A DNA stretch of 64,000 bases from Phenylobacterium sp. (GCF_030698145.1 NZ_JAUYNW010000140.1:1-64000), one strand, 5' to 3'. Shown: positions 31,130-39,280, numbered from the stretch's first letter. Numbers and translations are program-made. The notes: generated from the letters alone by a model not told the origin.

Positions 31130-32338
31130 ATGCAAGGCCGGACTGTTTATCTCTGCGGCGGACTTCGCAGCCCCATCGGCCGCTATGCGGGTGCGCTTTC
31201 CAAGGTGCGGGCCGACGACCTGGCCGCCCATCCGCTGAAGGCCCTGATGGCCGCCTATCCGAACCTGGACTGGGAGCTGGTCGACGAGGTCATCTACGGC
31301 AACGTCAACCAAGCGGGCGAAGACAACCGCAATGTGGCCCGCATGGCCCTGCTGCTGGCCGGCCTGCCGCAGACCACGCCGGGTCTGACCGTCAACCGCC
31401 TCTGCGCCTCGGGACTGGACGCGGTGATCGCCGGCGCCCGGACCATCGCAGCGGGCGAGGCCGACCTGATCATCGCAGGTGGCGTCGAGAGCATGAGCCG
31501 CGCGCCCTTCGTCATGGCCAAGCCCGACACCGCCTTTTCGCGCACCCCGGAGATGTACGACACCACCATCGGCTGGCGGTTTATCAACCCGGCGCTCAAG
31601 AAGCAGTACGGCGTCGACGCCATGCCGGAGACGGCCGAGAACGTGGCGACCGACTACCAGATCAACCGCGCCGACCAGGACGCCTTCGCCCAGCGCAGCC
31701 AGGCCCGCGTGGGCGCGGCGCGGGAGCGCGGCTTCTTCGACGGCGAGATCGCGCCCCTGACCATCAAGGACCGCAAGGGCGACGTGGTGGTGAGCCTGGA
31801 CGAGCATCCGCGCCCCGACACCACCCTGGAGGCCCTGAGCGCCCTGCGCCCCATCGTCCGCGAGGACGGCACGGTGACGGCGGGCAACGCCTCGGGGGTC
31901 AATGACGGCGCTGCGGCCCTGCTGCTGGCCTCGGCCGAGATGGTCCAGAAGCTCGGCCTGGAGCCCCTTGCCCGCATCGAGGGCGGCGCCTCGGGCGGCG
32001 TGGCGCCCCGCGTCATGGGGGTGGGCCCGGTGCCGGCGGTGGCCAAGCTGGTCGCGCGCCTCGGGATCACGGCGCGCGACTTCGACGTCATCGAGCTGAA
32101 CGAGGCCTTCGCCGCCCAGGCGCTAGCCTGCACCCGATCGTGGGGGTTGGACGACGCCGCCGAGCATGTGAATCCGAACGGCGGCGCCATCGCCATCGGC
32201 CACCCGCTGGGGGCCTCGGGCGCGCGCCTGGCGCTGACCGCGGCGCGGGCGCTGAAGGAACGGGGTGGAGAGCGTGCGCTCGCCACCATGTGCGTCGGCG
32301 TCGGTCAGGGTTCGGCTCTGGCGCTCGCCAAGGCGTGA
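31130..32338 (+). CDS. pcaF: Thiolase, 3-oxoadipyl-CoA thiolase type
   Basis: 402-aa thiolase splitting (or forming) 3-ketoacyl-CoA. Catalytic Cys in VNRLCASGLDAVIAGAR (about residue 90), the two His/Cys motifs VNPNGGAIAIGHPLGASGAR and ALATMCVGVGQGSALAL, and NEAFAAQ. The segment GWRFINPALKKQYGVDAMPETAENVA is characteristic of the PcaF/PaaJ branch acting on 3-oxoadipyl-CoA, the last step of the beta-ketoadipate or phenylacetate pathway. No other pca or paa genes are nearby, so a general acetyl-CoA acyltransferase role is also possible. A secreted-protein gene and an acyl-CoA dehydrogenase follow in the same direction. Confidence 0.87.
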   Translation: MQGRTVYLCGGLRSPIGRYAGALSKVRADDLAAHPLKALMAAYPNLDWELVDEVIYGNVNQAGEDNRNVARMALLLAGLPQTTPGLTVNRLCASGLDAVIAGARTIAAGEADLIIAGGVESMSRAPFVMAKPDTAFSRTPEMYDTTIGWRFINPALKKQYGVDAMPETAENVATDYQINRADQDAFAQRSQARVGAARERGFFDGEIAPLTIKDRKGDVVVSLDEHPRPDTTLEALSALRPIVREDGTVTAGNASGVNDGAAALLLASAEMVQKLGLEPLARIEGGASGGVAPRVMGVGPVPAVAKLVARLGITARDFDVIELNEAFAAQALACTRSWGLDDAAEHVNPNGGAIAIGHPLGASGARLALTAARALKERGGERALATMCVGVGQGSALALAKA

Positions 32339-32340
32339 TC

Positions 32341-33090
32341 GTGCGCGCCGGACTGCTGCTGAGTCTGCTGCTCGCCACGGCCGCCCAGGCGCAGGAGGCG
32401 ACCCCTCCGCTGACGCTCGACGACTTCCTCAAGCCCGAGCAAACAGCAGAAGCGCCGCCACCGGAGGCTCCTGCTGTCCAGGTCGCGCCCGCGGAGGCGG
32501 CGTCGGTCGAAACGGCGCCCGTAGAGGCGGCTCCAGAGCAGGTCGCGCCGGCGGAATCGGCTCCAGTTGAGCCTGGCCCCGTAAAGCCAGCTCCCGCGGA
32601 TGCCGCCGCCCCAACCCCCGCGAAGCCCAAGACCTTGGTCGAGGCGCTGGCAGCTGTGGGCTTCGATCCCAAGACCAAGGTCGACGGCGGAAACGTGCAG
32701 GTCATGCAGGGTCAGCGGGCCCTGTTCCGGTTGGACGCCAGGGCTGCGCCCGTGCTCGGCGGCGTCGATACGGGCAAGCTGGGCGCGGCCCAGCCGGAGG
32801 GCGAGGCAGAGACCTATAAGGGCTCCGGCGCCGGCCGCATCGGGGTGGCGCTCGACAGTTCGCCCGTGAAGAAGCAGTCCTACATGAAGATCTGGAACGG
32901 CTTGGCCCGTCCCGTGACCTTCGAGCTGGAGCTGGCGGCGGTCCGCGGCGGCCAGCTCATGCGCCGCAAGGCCTCAGGCTGCGCTGTCCCGGCCGGTGGG
33001 GTCCACAGCCAGTCCTGGCCAGATCCCATCATCGCCGTCACGGTGTCCAAGGTCGCTCCGGCGGCCCGCGATGCGACCCCCTGCAGCTAA
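32341..33090 (+). CDS. Secreted protein with Pro/Ala/Glu-rich linker, unknown function
   Basis: 249-aa protein: signal peptide (about 1-17, LLLSLLLATAAQA), a short conserved-looking helix (TPPLTLDDFLKP), a low-complexity linker of about 60 residues rich in Ala, Pro, Glu and Val, and a C-terminal domain (about 100-249) with VEALAAVGFDPKTKVDGGNVQVMQGQRALFRLD and two cysteines (SGCAVP, ending TPCS) that may pair. No known domain recognised. The GTG at 32341 is preferred because AAGG lies 7 bases upstream; GTG at 32335 overlapping the thiolase stop is an alternative. Likely periplasmic; placement between catabolic genes suggests only co-transcription. Confidence 0.68.
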   Translation: MRAGLLLSLLLATAAQAQEATPPLTLDDFLKPEQTAEAPPPEAPAVQVAPAEAASVETAPVEAAPEQVAPAESAPVEPGPVKPAPADAAAPTPAKPKTLVEALAAVGFDPKTKVDGGNVQVMQGQRALFRLDARAAPVLGGVDTGKLGAAQPEGEAETYKGSGAGRIGVALDSSPVKKQSYMKIWNGLARPVTFELELAAVRGGQLMRRKASGCAVPAGGVHSQSWPDPIIAVTVSKVAPAARDATPCS

Positions 33091-33101
33091 CGGAAAACCC
33101 A

Positions 33102-34250
33102 ATGGCCCTCGACCTCGAAACCCGCGAGCAGCTCATCGACACGGTGCGCCGGTTCGTCACCGAGCGGCTGCGTCCGCTGGAGGCCAAGGTCTCGGAGGAC
33201 GACGCCATCCCTGACGAGGTGCTGGCCGAGATGCGCGAACTGGGCCTCTACGGCCTGTCGATCCCCGAGGAATTCGGCGGCCTGGACCTCTCCATGGAGG
33301 ACGAGTGCCTGGTGGTCGTCGAACTCGGCCGCACCAGCCCGGCCTTTCGGTCGGCCTTCGGCACCAATGTTGGCATCGGGAGCCAGGGCTTGGTGATGTT
33401 CGGCACCGACGCCCAGAAGGCCAAGTACCTGCCGGGCATCGCCTCGGGCGAGATCATCACCTCCTTCGCGCTGACCGAGCCGGAGGCCGGATCAGACAGC
33501 GCCAACGTCCAGACCCGCGCCGTGCGCGACGGGGATCACTATGTCCTGAACGGCGTGAAGCGCTTCATCACCAACGCCAACAAGGCCGACCTGTTCACGG
33601 TGATGACCCGCACCGACCCCTCCAAGCCCGGCGCGGGCGGGGTCACGGCCCTGCTGGTGGAGCGCGATCTGCCGGGTCTGTCGGTGGGCAAGCCCGAGAA
33701 GAAGATGGGCCAGCAGGGCGCCCATATCTGCGACGTGAACTTCGACAATGTCCGCGTCCCCGTCGAGAACCGGCTGGGTCGCGAGGGCGAGGGGTTCAAG
33801 GTGGCGATGCAGGTGCTCGACAAGGGCCGTCTGCACATCTCGGCGCTCTGCGTCGGCGTGGCCGAGCGGCTGATCGCCGACAGCGTCGCCTACGCCACCG
33901 AGCGCAAGCAGTTCGGCCAGGCGATCTCCAACTTCCAGCTCATCCAGGGGATGATCGCCGATAGCAAGACCGAGAGCCTGGCGGCCAAGGCGCTCACCAT
34001 GGAGACCGCGCGCAAGCGTGACGCCGGCCAGAGCGTCACCATGGAGGCCGCCGCGGCCAAGTACTTCGCCTCCGAGATGGTCGGCAAGGTCGCCGACCGG
34101 GCGGTGCAGATCTTCGGCGGGGCCGGCTACGTCGCCGACCACGGGATCGAGCGGTTCTATCGCGACGTGCGCATCTTCCGCATCTATGAGGGCACCAGTC
34201 AGGTGCAGCAGGTGGTCATCGCCCGCGAGACCCTGAAGCGGGGCGGTTGA
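33102..34250 (+). CDS. Acyl-CoA dehydrogenase
   Basis: 382-aa FAD enzyme introducing the alpha-beta double bond in acyl-CoAs and passing electrons to ETF. It shows SIPEEFGGLDLSMEDECLVVVELG, the flavin-binding signature FALTEPEAGSDSANVQT, the second signature KQFGQAISNFQLIQGMIAD and the C-terminal QIFGGAGYVADHGIERFYRDVRIFRIYEGTSQVQ, with the catalytic Glu in RIYEGTSQ as in short/medium-chain enzymes. Its final 25 codons are duplicated 1.3 kb downstream (repeat copy B). It forms an operon with DUF3253 and, ancestrally, the GST gene. Substrate chain length is undetermined. Confidence 0.93.
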   Translation: MALDLETREQLIDTVRRFVTERLRPLEAKVSEDDAIPDEVLAEMRELGLYGLSIPEEFGGLDLSMEDECLVVVELGRTSPAFRSAFGTNVGIGSQGLVMFGTDAQKAKYLPGIASGEIITSFALTEPEAGSDSANVQTRAVRDGDHYVLNGVKRFITNANKADLFTVMTRTDPSKPGAGGVTALLVERDLPGLSVGKPEKKMGQQGAHICDVNFDNVRVPVENRLGREGEGFKVAMQVLDKGRLHISALCVGVAERLIADSVAYATERKQFGQAISNFQLIQGMIADSKTESLAAKALTMETARKRDAGQSVTMEAAAAKYFASEMVGKVADRAVQIFGGAGYVADHGIERFYRDVRIFRIYEGTSQVQQVVIARETLKRGG

Positions 34251-34500
34251 TCATGAGCGTCGATATGGAGGCCGTAATCCTCGAGATCCTCGGCAAGCTG
34301 CCGGCCGGCAAGTCGGCCTCCTCCGAGGAGGTGGCCCGCGCCGCCGACAACGAGAACTGGCGCAAGCTGACCGGCCACGTGCGAAACACCGCCCGGGGCC
34401 TCGCGCGCCAGGGTAGGATCGTCATCACCCGGCACGGCAAGCCAGCCGATCCCGAGACCTTCAAGGGCGTCTACCGGCTGCGCCTCCCGCTGCCCGGCGA
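34166..34500 (+). repeat. Direct repeat copy A (335 bp)
   Basis: Spans the last 25 codons of the acyl-CoA dehydrogenase gene and most of the DUF3253 gene. It matches 35475-35808 with three substitutions and one single-base indel, about 99 percent identity by eye. Both boundaries are sharp: the flanks share no further similarity on the left and only weak similarity on the right. Confidence 0.95.
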
Positions 34501-34522
34501 GACGCCGCAGGCGGGAGAGTAA
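34253..34522 (+). CDS. DUF3253 family protein (winged-helix-like), intact copy
   Basis: 89-aa protein of the DUF3253 type: MEAVILEILGKLPAGKSASSEEVARAADNENWRKLTGHVRNTARGLARQGRIVITRHGKPADPETFKGVYRLRLP in outline, a compact winged-helix-like domain with the RIVITRxGKPxDPxxxKG wing. Function unknown to me; a nucleic-acid-binding role is only suggested by fold. ATG at 34253, two bases after the acyl-CoA dehydrogenase stop. Its C-terminus (GETPQAGE) differs from the ending restored in copy B (GETATPQGADQ), which runs into the GST start; copy A therefore appears to have the altered 3' end. Confidence 0.8.
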   Translation: MSVDMEAVILEILGKLPAGKSASSEEVARAADNENWRKLTGHVRNTARGLARQGRIVITRHGKPADPETFKGVYRLRLPLPGETPQAGE

Positions 34523-34535
34523 CGGTAGGCTCCAA

Positions 34536-35297
34536 TCACTCCGGCCTCGCTACTTCATCCGCTACAGCGACATGCGCCTTGGCCATTGCGTGTTGGACGA
34601 TGGCCGCGATAATTGGCGTGCTCTTTCTGGGCTCAAACACGTCCCAAGGCTCTACCTCCGCCGAGTATGCGGAACGCACCAAGTAGACTCTATCACCAAG
34701 CGAGAAATCCATCTCGATAATGATTGGCGAGTAGTTGTTTGTGATGTCGCGAGCTTCGAACCACCCGGCCTGCATTTCCTCGCGTTTGCACTGAGCGCGG
34801 ATCGAAGCAGGCGGCGCGTTTTCCTGGTAGTCCACGCCCTGCTTCATCAGACTTGGGACGATTCCGCCGGTGCCTTCGAAGGTTGTGGCGCTGACAGCTG
34901 CCCGAGCGTTCAGGGAGATCGTATAGCGTCGAACCGTGAGCTTCTGGCCCGCGATACCTTCGCCCAGACTGACCAGCAGTGCTTCTTCCAGCCTCGCGAT
35001 ACGATCGGGCGCAACCCTGTTGTCGCCGAGGTTCCAGATTGCGCTGTGACAGTCGAACATCCAACCGGACAATAGCCTATTGCGTTTCGCATCGGCCGGG
35101 CGGAGATCTTCAACGACCAACTTGCCTGGCGAAGCCAATACGGGCTGCACCGTTCGCTCTAGCGCGGCAATCTGGACCTTCTTCTCCGCCGCTGCCTTCT
35201 CCCTTAATTCTCTGCTTGTCGGCTCCGCGGCGCCCGGACCCGCAGCCAGCGCAGCCAAGACGAATGTGACGACCGCCAAGTTTTTCGACACTCGCAT
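34536..35297 (-). CDS. Secreted protein of unknown function inside a duplication
   Basis: 253-aa protein with a signal peptide (about 1-23, VLAALAAGPGAAEP), a basic/Glu-rich helix (SRELREKAAAEKKVQIAALERTVQ), a central region with MFDCHSAIWNLGDN and a C-terminal domain with KQGVDYQENAPPASIRAQCKREEMQ; two cysteines. Not recognised. ATG at 35297 with GGGAGA upstream. It lies opposite to the surrounding operon and sits wholly between the two 335-bp direct repeats. Its base composition is visibly less GC-rich than its neighbours and its codon use is less biased (many A/T-ending codons), consistent with foreign origin. Confidence 0.7.
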   Translation of the reverse strand: MRVSKNLAVVTFVLAALAAGPGAAEPTSRELREKAAAEKKVQIAALERTVQPVLASPGKLVVEDLRPADAKRNRLLSGWMFDCHSAIWNLGDNRVAPDRIARLEEALLVSLGEGIAGQKLTVRRYTISLNARAAVSATTFEGTGGIVPSLMKQGVDYQENAPPASIRAQCKREEMQAGWFEARDITNNYSPIIIEMDFSLGDRVYLVRSAYSAEVEPWDVFEPRKSTPIIAAIVQHAMAKAHVAVADEVARPE

Positions 35298-35474
35298 TAG
35301 CTGTCTCCCTTCAGAAGGGTATACCTTAACGCTAAGTCAGGGCCATGGTGAAGCTCTGCCCGCGATGCCGTTGAGCGGGCGAACGCGATAGGCGAAGAGG
35401 CGCTCGTCCATTGTCTTCGTCGAAGAGCTTCTTTGGGTTACGGAGGATGCGCGCCGTTCGTGCGTTACCGAGCG

Positions 35475-35808
35475 CGTGCGCATCTTCCGCATCTATGAGG
35501 GCACCAGCCAGGTGCAGCAGGTGGTCATCGCCCGCGAGACCCTGAAGCGGGGCGGCTGATCATGAGCGTCGATATGGAGGCCGTAATCCTCGAGATCCTC
35601 GGCAAGCTGCCGGCCGGCAAGTCGGCCTCCTCCGAGGAGGTGGCCCGCGCCGCCGATAACGAGAACTGGCGCAAGCTGACCGGCCACGTGCGAAACACCG
35701 CCCGGGGCCTCGCGCGCCAGGGTAGGATCGTCACACCCGGCACGGCAAGCCAGCCGATCCCGAGACCTTCAAGGGCGTCTACCGGCTGCGCCTCCCGCTG
35801 CCCGGCGA
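35475..35808 (+). repeat. Direct repeat copy B (334 bp)
   Basis: Second copy of 34166-34500, lacking one T (between 35733 and 35734 relative to copy A position 34425). It carries only the 3' tip of the acyl-CoA dehydrogenase gene, then the whole DUF3253 region, and joins directly to the GST leader. The restored reading frame ends in ATGA with the GST start, so copy B keeps the original downstream junction while copy A keeps the original upstream junction. Confidence 0.95.
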
Positions 35809-35839
35809 AACCGCCACACCGCAAGGAGCTGACCAATGA
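35562..35839 (+). pseudogene. DUF3253 gene, frameshifted duplicate
   Basis: Identical to the first DUF3253 gene over most of its length, but a single-base deletion (GTCATCACCC to GTCACACCC) shifts the frame after RQGRIV. The shifted frame reads an unrelated tail and runs about 40 bp into the GST gene. Putting the base back gives a 92-residue protein ending GETATPQGADQ with its TGA overlapping the GST ATG, the tight coupling expected of an intact operon. The deletion presumably became tolerable once a second copy existed. Confidence 0.88.
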
Positions 35840-36474
35840 TTCTCTATGGCTCGTCCCTCTCGCCCTTTGTGCGTAAGACCCTGGCCTTCGCGGCCGAGAA
35901 GGGCATTGAACTGGAGCTCCAGCCCGCCGGCATGGGCGGCGGTCCGCCGGAGTTCAAGCTGGCCAGTCCCTTCGGCAAGATGCCCGGCTTCAAGGACGGC
36001 GACTTCCTGCTGTGCGACTCCACGGCGATCATCACCTATCTCGAGGCGCTCCAGCCCGAGCCGAACCTGATCCCGCTGGAGCCAAAGGCCCGCGCCCGGG
36101 CGATCTGGTACGAGGAGTTCGCCGACACCATCCTGATCGCCGCGGCCGGGACGATGTTCTTCAACCGCATCGTCTCGCCCAAGTTCCTGGGCAAGCCGGG
36201 CGATGAGGCCGCTGCGGTCAAGGCCGAGACCGAGACCCTGCCGCCGATCCTCGACTACCTGGAGAAGGTGCTGCCGGAGAGCGGCTGGCTGGTCGAGGAC
36301 CGCATCACCCTGGCCGACATCGCCGTGGCCAGCGTCTTCGTGAACCTCAGCCACCTGCAGTGGAAGCCGAACCAGGAGCGCCATCCCCGCGCCACGGCCT
36401 ATGTCCAGAAGGTCCTGGCCCGGCCGTCCTACGCCAAGTGGGTCGAGGCGGAAAAGGCGATGTTCGCGGCGTAA
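35836..36474 (+). CDS. Glutathione S-transferase family protein
   Basis: 212-aa GST: N-terminal thioredoxin-like domain starting ILYGSSLSPFVRKTLAFAAEKGIELEL with the glutathione-site Ser in SPFVRK, the conserved PFGKMPGFKDGDFLLCDSTAIITYLE (cis-Pro and E/DS motif near residue 65), and an all-helical C-terminal domain with the N-capping motif LADIAVASVF. The ATG at 35836 has AAGGAG seven bases upstream. Ancestrally coupled to the DUF3253 gene. Such enzymes conjugate or isomerise electrophiles; the acyl-CoA/aromatic catabolic context would fit an isomerase, but this is speculation. Confidence 0.9.
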   Translation: MILYGSSLSPFVRKTLAFAAEKGIELELQPAGMGGGPPEFKLASPFGKMPGFKDGDFLLCDSTAIITYLEALQPEPNLIPLEPKARARAIWYEEFADTILIAAAGTMFFNRIVSPKFLGKPGDEAAAVKAETETLPPILDYLEKVLPESGWLVEDRITLADIAVASVFVNLSHLQWKPNQERHPRATAYVQKVLARPSYAKWVEAEKAMFAA

Positions 36475-36494
36475 TCGCGCACGACCCTGCAACT

Positions 36495-36525
36495 CATGGG
36501 GCGGAAAAGCTATATCCGCCCCATG
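36495..36525 (+). repeat. Perfect 11-bp inverted repeat over two in-frame ATG codons
   Basis: CATGGGGCGGA (36495-36505) and TCCGCCCCATG (36515-36525) are exact inverted repeats around a 9-base AT-rich centre. Each arm contains an ATG in the frame of the glycosylase-like gene (36496 and 36523). In RNA this is a hairpin with about nine GC pairs that would bury the start codon; in DNA it could be an operator. Confidence 0.8.
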
Positions 36526-37107
36526 AGCCTGCCCGCCGTCCTCGCCGAGATCGCCGCCTGCCGGGCGTGCGCGGGCGAACTTCCGCATGAGCCTCGGCCG
36601 GTGGTCATGGTGACGCCGCGGACCCGGCTGCTGATCTGCGGCCAGGCGCCGGGTCGGCGGGTGCACGAGAGCGGCATGCCCTTCACCGATCCGTCCGGGA
36701 AGCGGCTGCGAGGATGGATGGGGATCGACGCCGAAACCTTCTACGGCCGACCTGAGATCGGCGTGGCGGCCATGGCCTTCTGCTTTCCGGGAACCGATCC
36801 CAAGGGCGGCGACTACCCGCCGCCGAAGCGTTGCGCCCAGCTCTGGCGGCCGCGCCTGCTGGCGGCCCTGCCCCGGATGGAGCTGACCCTGCTGGTCGGC
36901 GGCCACGCTCAGGCTTGGGCGCTAGGTGATCGGGCCAAGGCCAATATGACCGAAACGGTGCGGGCTTGGCGCGAGTACCTCCCGCACCATCTGCCCATGC
37001 CCCACCCGTCGTGGCGCAACACCGGTTGGCTGAAGCGCAATCCGTGGTTCGAGGCCGAGGTCACGCCCTATCTTCGCCAAAGGGTGCAAGGCATCCTGGC
37101 GTCATGA
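36523..37107 (+). CDS. Uracil-DNA glycosylase superfamily protein
   Basis: 194-aa protein of the uracil-DNA glycosylase-like fold. Motif 1 reads LICGQAPGRRVHESGMPFTDPSGKRL (GQAPG in place of the family 4 GEAPG), with a following LRGWMGID segment, and motif 2 is MPHPSWRNTGW (the HPS loop). An N-terminal CRAC pair hints at a degenerate Fe-S ligand, but four cysteines in family-4 spacing are not evident. Members excise uracil or related lesions; activity here is not certain because motif 1 lacks the usual acidic residue. Either ATG at 36523 or 36496 may start it; both lie in a hairpin. The stop overlaps the next gene as ATGA. Confidence 0.8.
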   Translation: MSLPAVLAEIAACRACAGELPHEPRPVVMVTPRTRLLICGQAPGRRVHESGMPFTDPSGKRLRGWMGIDAETFYGRPEIGVAAMAFCFPGTDPKGGDYPPPKRCAQLWRPRLLAALPRMELTLLVGGHAQAWALGDRAKANMTETVRAWREYLPHHLPMPHPSWRNTGWLKRNPWFEAEVTPYLRQRVQGILAS

Positions 37108-38141
37108 GACTGATCGCCGTCCTCCTCGCGACCCTGCTGCTCGGCGCCTGCTCCTCGATGATGGTGCAGCAGGCCGGCCGGCCGCCCCTGGGGTTCCAAG
37201 GGCCGCGGCTGGACGCCGAGGCCTTCGTCAGCTTCGACGGCTCCCGCCTGGGGCTGAGCCGCTGGGAGGCGGGGGGCGAACCGAAGGCGGTGCTGATCGG
37301 CGTCCACGGCATGAACGACTATGCGCGGGCCTTCGCCATGGCCGCGCCGTACTGGGCCGCCAACGGCGTAACCACCTACGCCTATGATCAGCGCGGCTTC
37401 GGCCGTTCGCCCCATCGCGGCGTCTGGGCCGGCGACGAACTGATGATCGAGGACCTGAGGACGATCACGGCCCTGGTCCGCGGCCTGCACCCGGGCGTGC
37501 CCGTCGTGGTGGCCGGGGAAAGCATGGGCGGGGCGGTGACCATCGAGGCCTTCGCCTCGGACCGGCCGCCGGCCGCCGACCGGGTGATCCTGATGGCGCC
37601 GGCGGTCTGGGGTTGGTCGAGCCAGCCGCTGCCGTACAAGACCGCCCTGTGGTTCGCCGCCCGGGCCACCCCCGGCAAGGTCTATTCACCGCCCCGTTGG
37701 GTGACCAACCGTGTCAAGCCGACCGACAATCGCGAGGAGCTGATCTCCATGGGCCGCGATCCGCTGATGGTCTGGGGCGCGCGGTCGGACTTCCTCTACG
37801 CCTTTGTCGGCCTGATGGAGCGGGCCTGGCGTCAGGTGGGGCAGGTCAGGGTCCCGGTGCTGTACATCTACGGCGCCAATGACGAGATCATCCCGAAGAA
37901 GCCCTCCATGGAAGCCGCGCGCCGGCTGAAACCCACGGACCGATCGGCCTTCTACGCCAAGGGTTGGCACCTGATGACCCGCGACCACAACCGTTCGGTG
38001 GTCCAGGCCGACCTGCTGAGCTTCATCCTCGACCCGGCCGCGCCCCTGCCGTCGAATCCGCCGCCGATCCCCGGCCCCCGCGCGTGGCCGAACGCCATCC
38101 TGCCGCCGCAGGGTGCGGCAAAGGCTGTGGCGGGGTTGTGA
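37104..38141 (+). CDS. Lipoprotein alpha/beta hydrolase (lysophospholipase-like)
   Basis: 345-aa protein with a lipoprotein signal (LLATLLLGAC, lipobox Cys16), then an alpha/beta hydrolase domain of the monoacylglycerol lipase/lysophospholipase (serine aminopeptidase S33) type: VLIGVHGMNDYARAF (oxyanion region), YDQRGFGRSP, nucleophile elbow GESMGGA, Asp in YGANDEIIP and His in KGWHLMTRDHN. It is likely anchored in the outer membrane facing the periplasm and hydrolyses lysophospholipids or monoglycerides. The ATG overlaps the glycosylase stop (ATGA). Ends with a Pro-rich tail. Confidence 0.9.
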   Translation: MRLIAVLLATLLLGACSSMMVQQAGRPPLGFQGPRLDAEAFVSFDGSRLGLSRWEAGGEPKAVLIGVHGMNDYARAFAMAAPYWAANGVTTYAYDQRGFGRSPHRGVWAGDELMIEDLRTITALVRGLHPGVPVVVAGESMGGAVTIEAFASDRPPAADRVILMAPAVWGWSSQPLPYKTALWFAARATPGKVYSPPRWVTNRVKPTDNREELISMGRDPLMVWGARSDFLYAFVGLMERAWRQVGQVRVPVLYIYGANDEIIPKKPSMEAARRLKPTDRSAFYAKGWHLMTRDHNRSVVQADLLSFILDPAAPLPSNPPPIPGPRAWPNAILPPQGAAKAVAGL

Positions 38142-38203
38142 ACCGGCGATCAGGGGCGTAGAGGCAGCGGAAATAGCTTCCACGTACAGGCAATGATCCC
38201 GGC

Positions 38204-39280
38204 ATGACCTTGTTCGATTCCCCGTCATTTGAGGGCCATGAAGGCGTCCATTCGTTTTTCGACGAAAAATCCGGTCTGAAGAGCATCATCGCCGTGCATT
38301 CCACAGCCCGCGGCCCCGCCGCCGGCGGTTGCCGCATGTGGCCCTATGCCAGCGCCGAGGCGGCGCTGGAGGACGCGCTGCGGCTGTCGCGCGCCATGTC
38401 CTACAAGAACGCCATGGCCGACCTGGAGCTGGGCGGCGGCAAGGCGGTGATCATCGGCGACTCCCGCACCCAGAAGACGCCGGCCCTGTTCGAGGCCTTC
38501 GGTCGTGCGGTCGACACCCTGGGCGGCAGGTACTGGACCGCCGAGGACGTCGGCGTCTCGCCGGCCGACCTGATGAGCGCGCGCAAGACCACCCGCTATG
38601 TGGCGGGCCTGGAAGGCCACCCTGCGGCCTCGGGCGACCCCTCGCCGGTCACCGCCGAGGGCGTGTTCCGCGGCGTGCGGCTGGCGGTGAGGCGGGCGCT
38701 CAAGCGCGACCTGGACGGCGTCACGGTCGCCATCCAAGGCGTGGGCCACGTCGGCGCCTATCTGGCCGAGAAGCTGCACGCGGCCGGCGCGAAGCTGATC
38801 CTCACCGACGTCAACGAACACGCCCTGGCCGAGGTGGCCGCGCGGACCAACGCCAAGGTCGTGGCGCCGGGGGCCATCTTCGACGCCCAGGCCGACGTCT
38901 TCGCCCCCTGCGCCCTGGGCGGGGCGATCAACGCCTCGACCCTGCCGCGGCTGACGGCCAAGGTCATCGCCGGCGGCGCCAACAACCAGCTGGCCGATCC
39001 GGCCATCGGGCGCGAGCTGTTCGAGCGTGGAATGCTCTACGCCCCCGACTACGTCATCAACGGCGGCGGCATCATCAACGTGGCCGCCGAGATCCGCGGC
39101 CTCGAGCGCGGCGAAGCCTTCGACCCGGCCTGGGTCGGCGCCAAGCTGGATCGGTTGATGCTCACCTTGGAAGAGGTGCTCGACCGGGCCCTGGCCGAGG
39201 GCCGGCCGACCCACGAAGTGGCCAACGAAATGGCCAAGGCCCGCATCGCCCAGGCCGAGGCCGAGCGGCTGGCGGCTTAG
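38204..39280 (+). CDS. ldh: Leucine dehydrogenase (Glu/Leu/Phe/Val dehydrogenase family)
   Basis: 358-aa NAD-dependent amino acid dehydrogenase interconverting branched-chain amino acids and 2-oxoacids with ammonia. The catalytic Lys lies in MSYKNAMADLELGGGKAVI (LGGGK motif), the Asp in the TAEDVGVSPADL region, and the Rossmann motif is VAIQGVGHVGAYLAEKLHAAGAKLILTDVNE (GxGxxG, Asp for NAD). The sequence GANNQLADPAIGREL matches leucine/valine dehydrogenases. Monocistronic from an ATG at 38204. It can feed leucine, valine and isoleucine into the acyl-CoA oxidation genes upstream; a link is plausible but not shown by arrangement. Confidence 0.9.
   Translation: MTLFDSPSFEGHEGVHSFFDEKSGLKSIIAVHSTARGPAAGGCRMWPYASAEAALEDALRLSRAMSYKNAMADLELGGGKAVIIGDSRTQKTPALFEAFGRAVDTLGGRYWTAEDVGVSPADLMSARKTTRYVAGLEGHPAASGDPSPVTAEGVFRGVRLAVRRALKRDLDGVTVAIQGVGHVGAYLAEKLHAAGAKLILTDVNEHALAEVAARTNAKVVAPGAIFDAQADVFAPCALGGAINASTLPRLTAKVIAGGANNQLADPAIGRELFERGMLYAPDYVINGGGIINVAAEIRGLERGEAFDPAWVGAKLDRLMLTLEEVLDRALAEGRPTHEVANEMAKARIAQAEAERLAA

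Noticed and set aside
32440-32640. Apparent tandem repeat in the Ala/Pro/Glu linker of a secreted protein
   Set aside because: The amino acid pattern repeats loosely, but the codons and unit length vary, so it is low-complexity protein sequence rather than a DNA tandem repeat.
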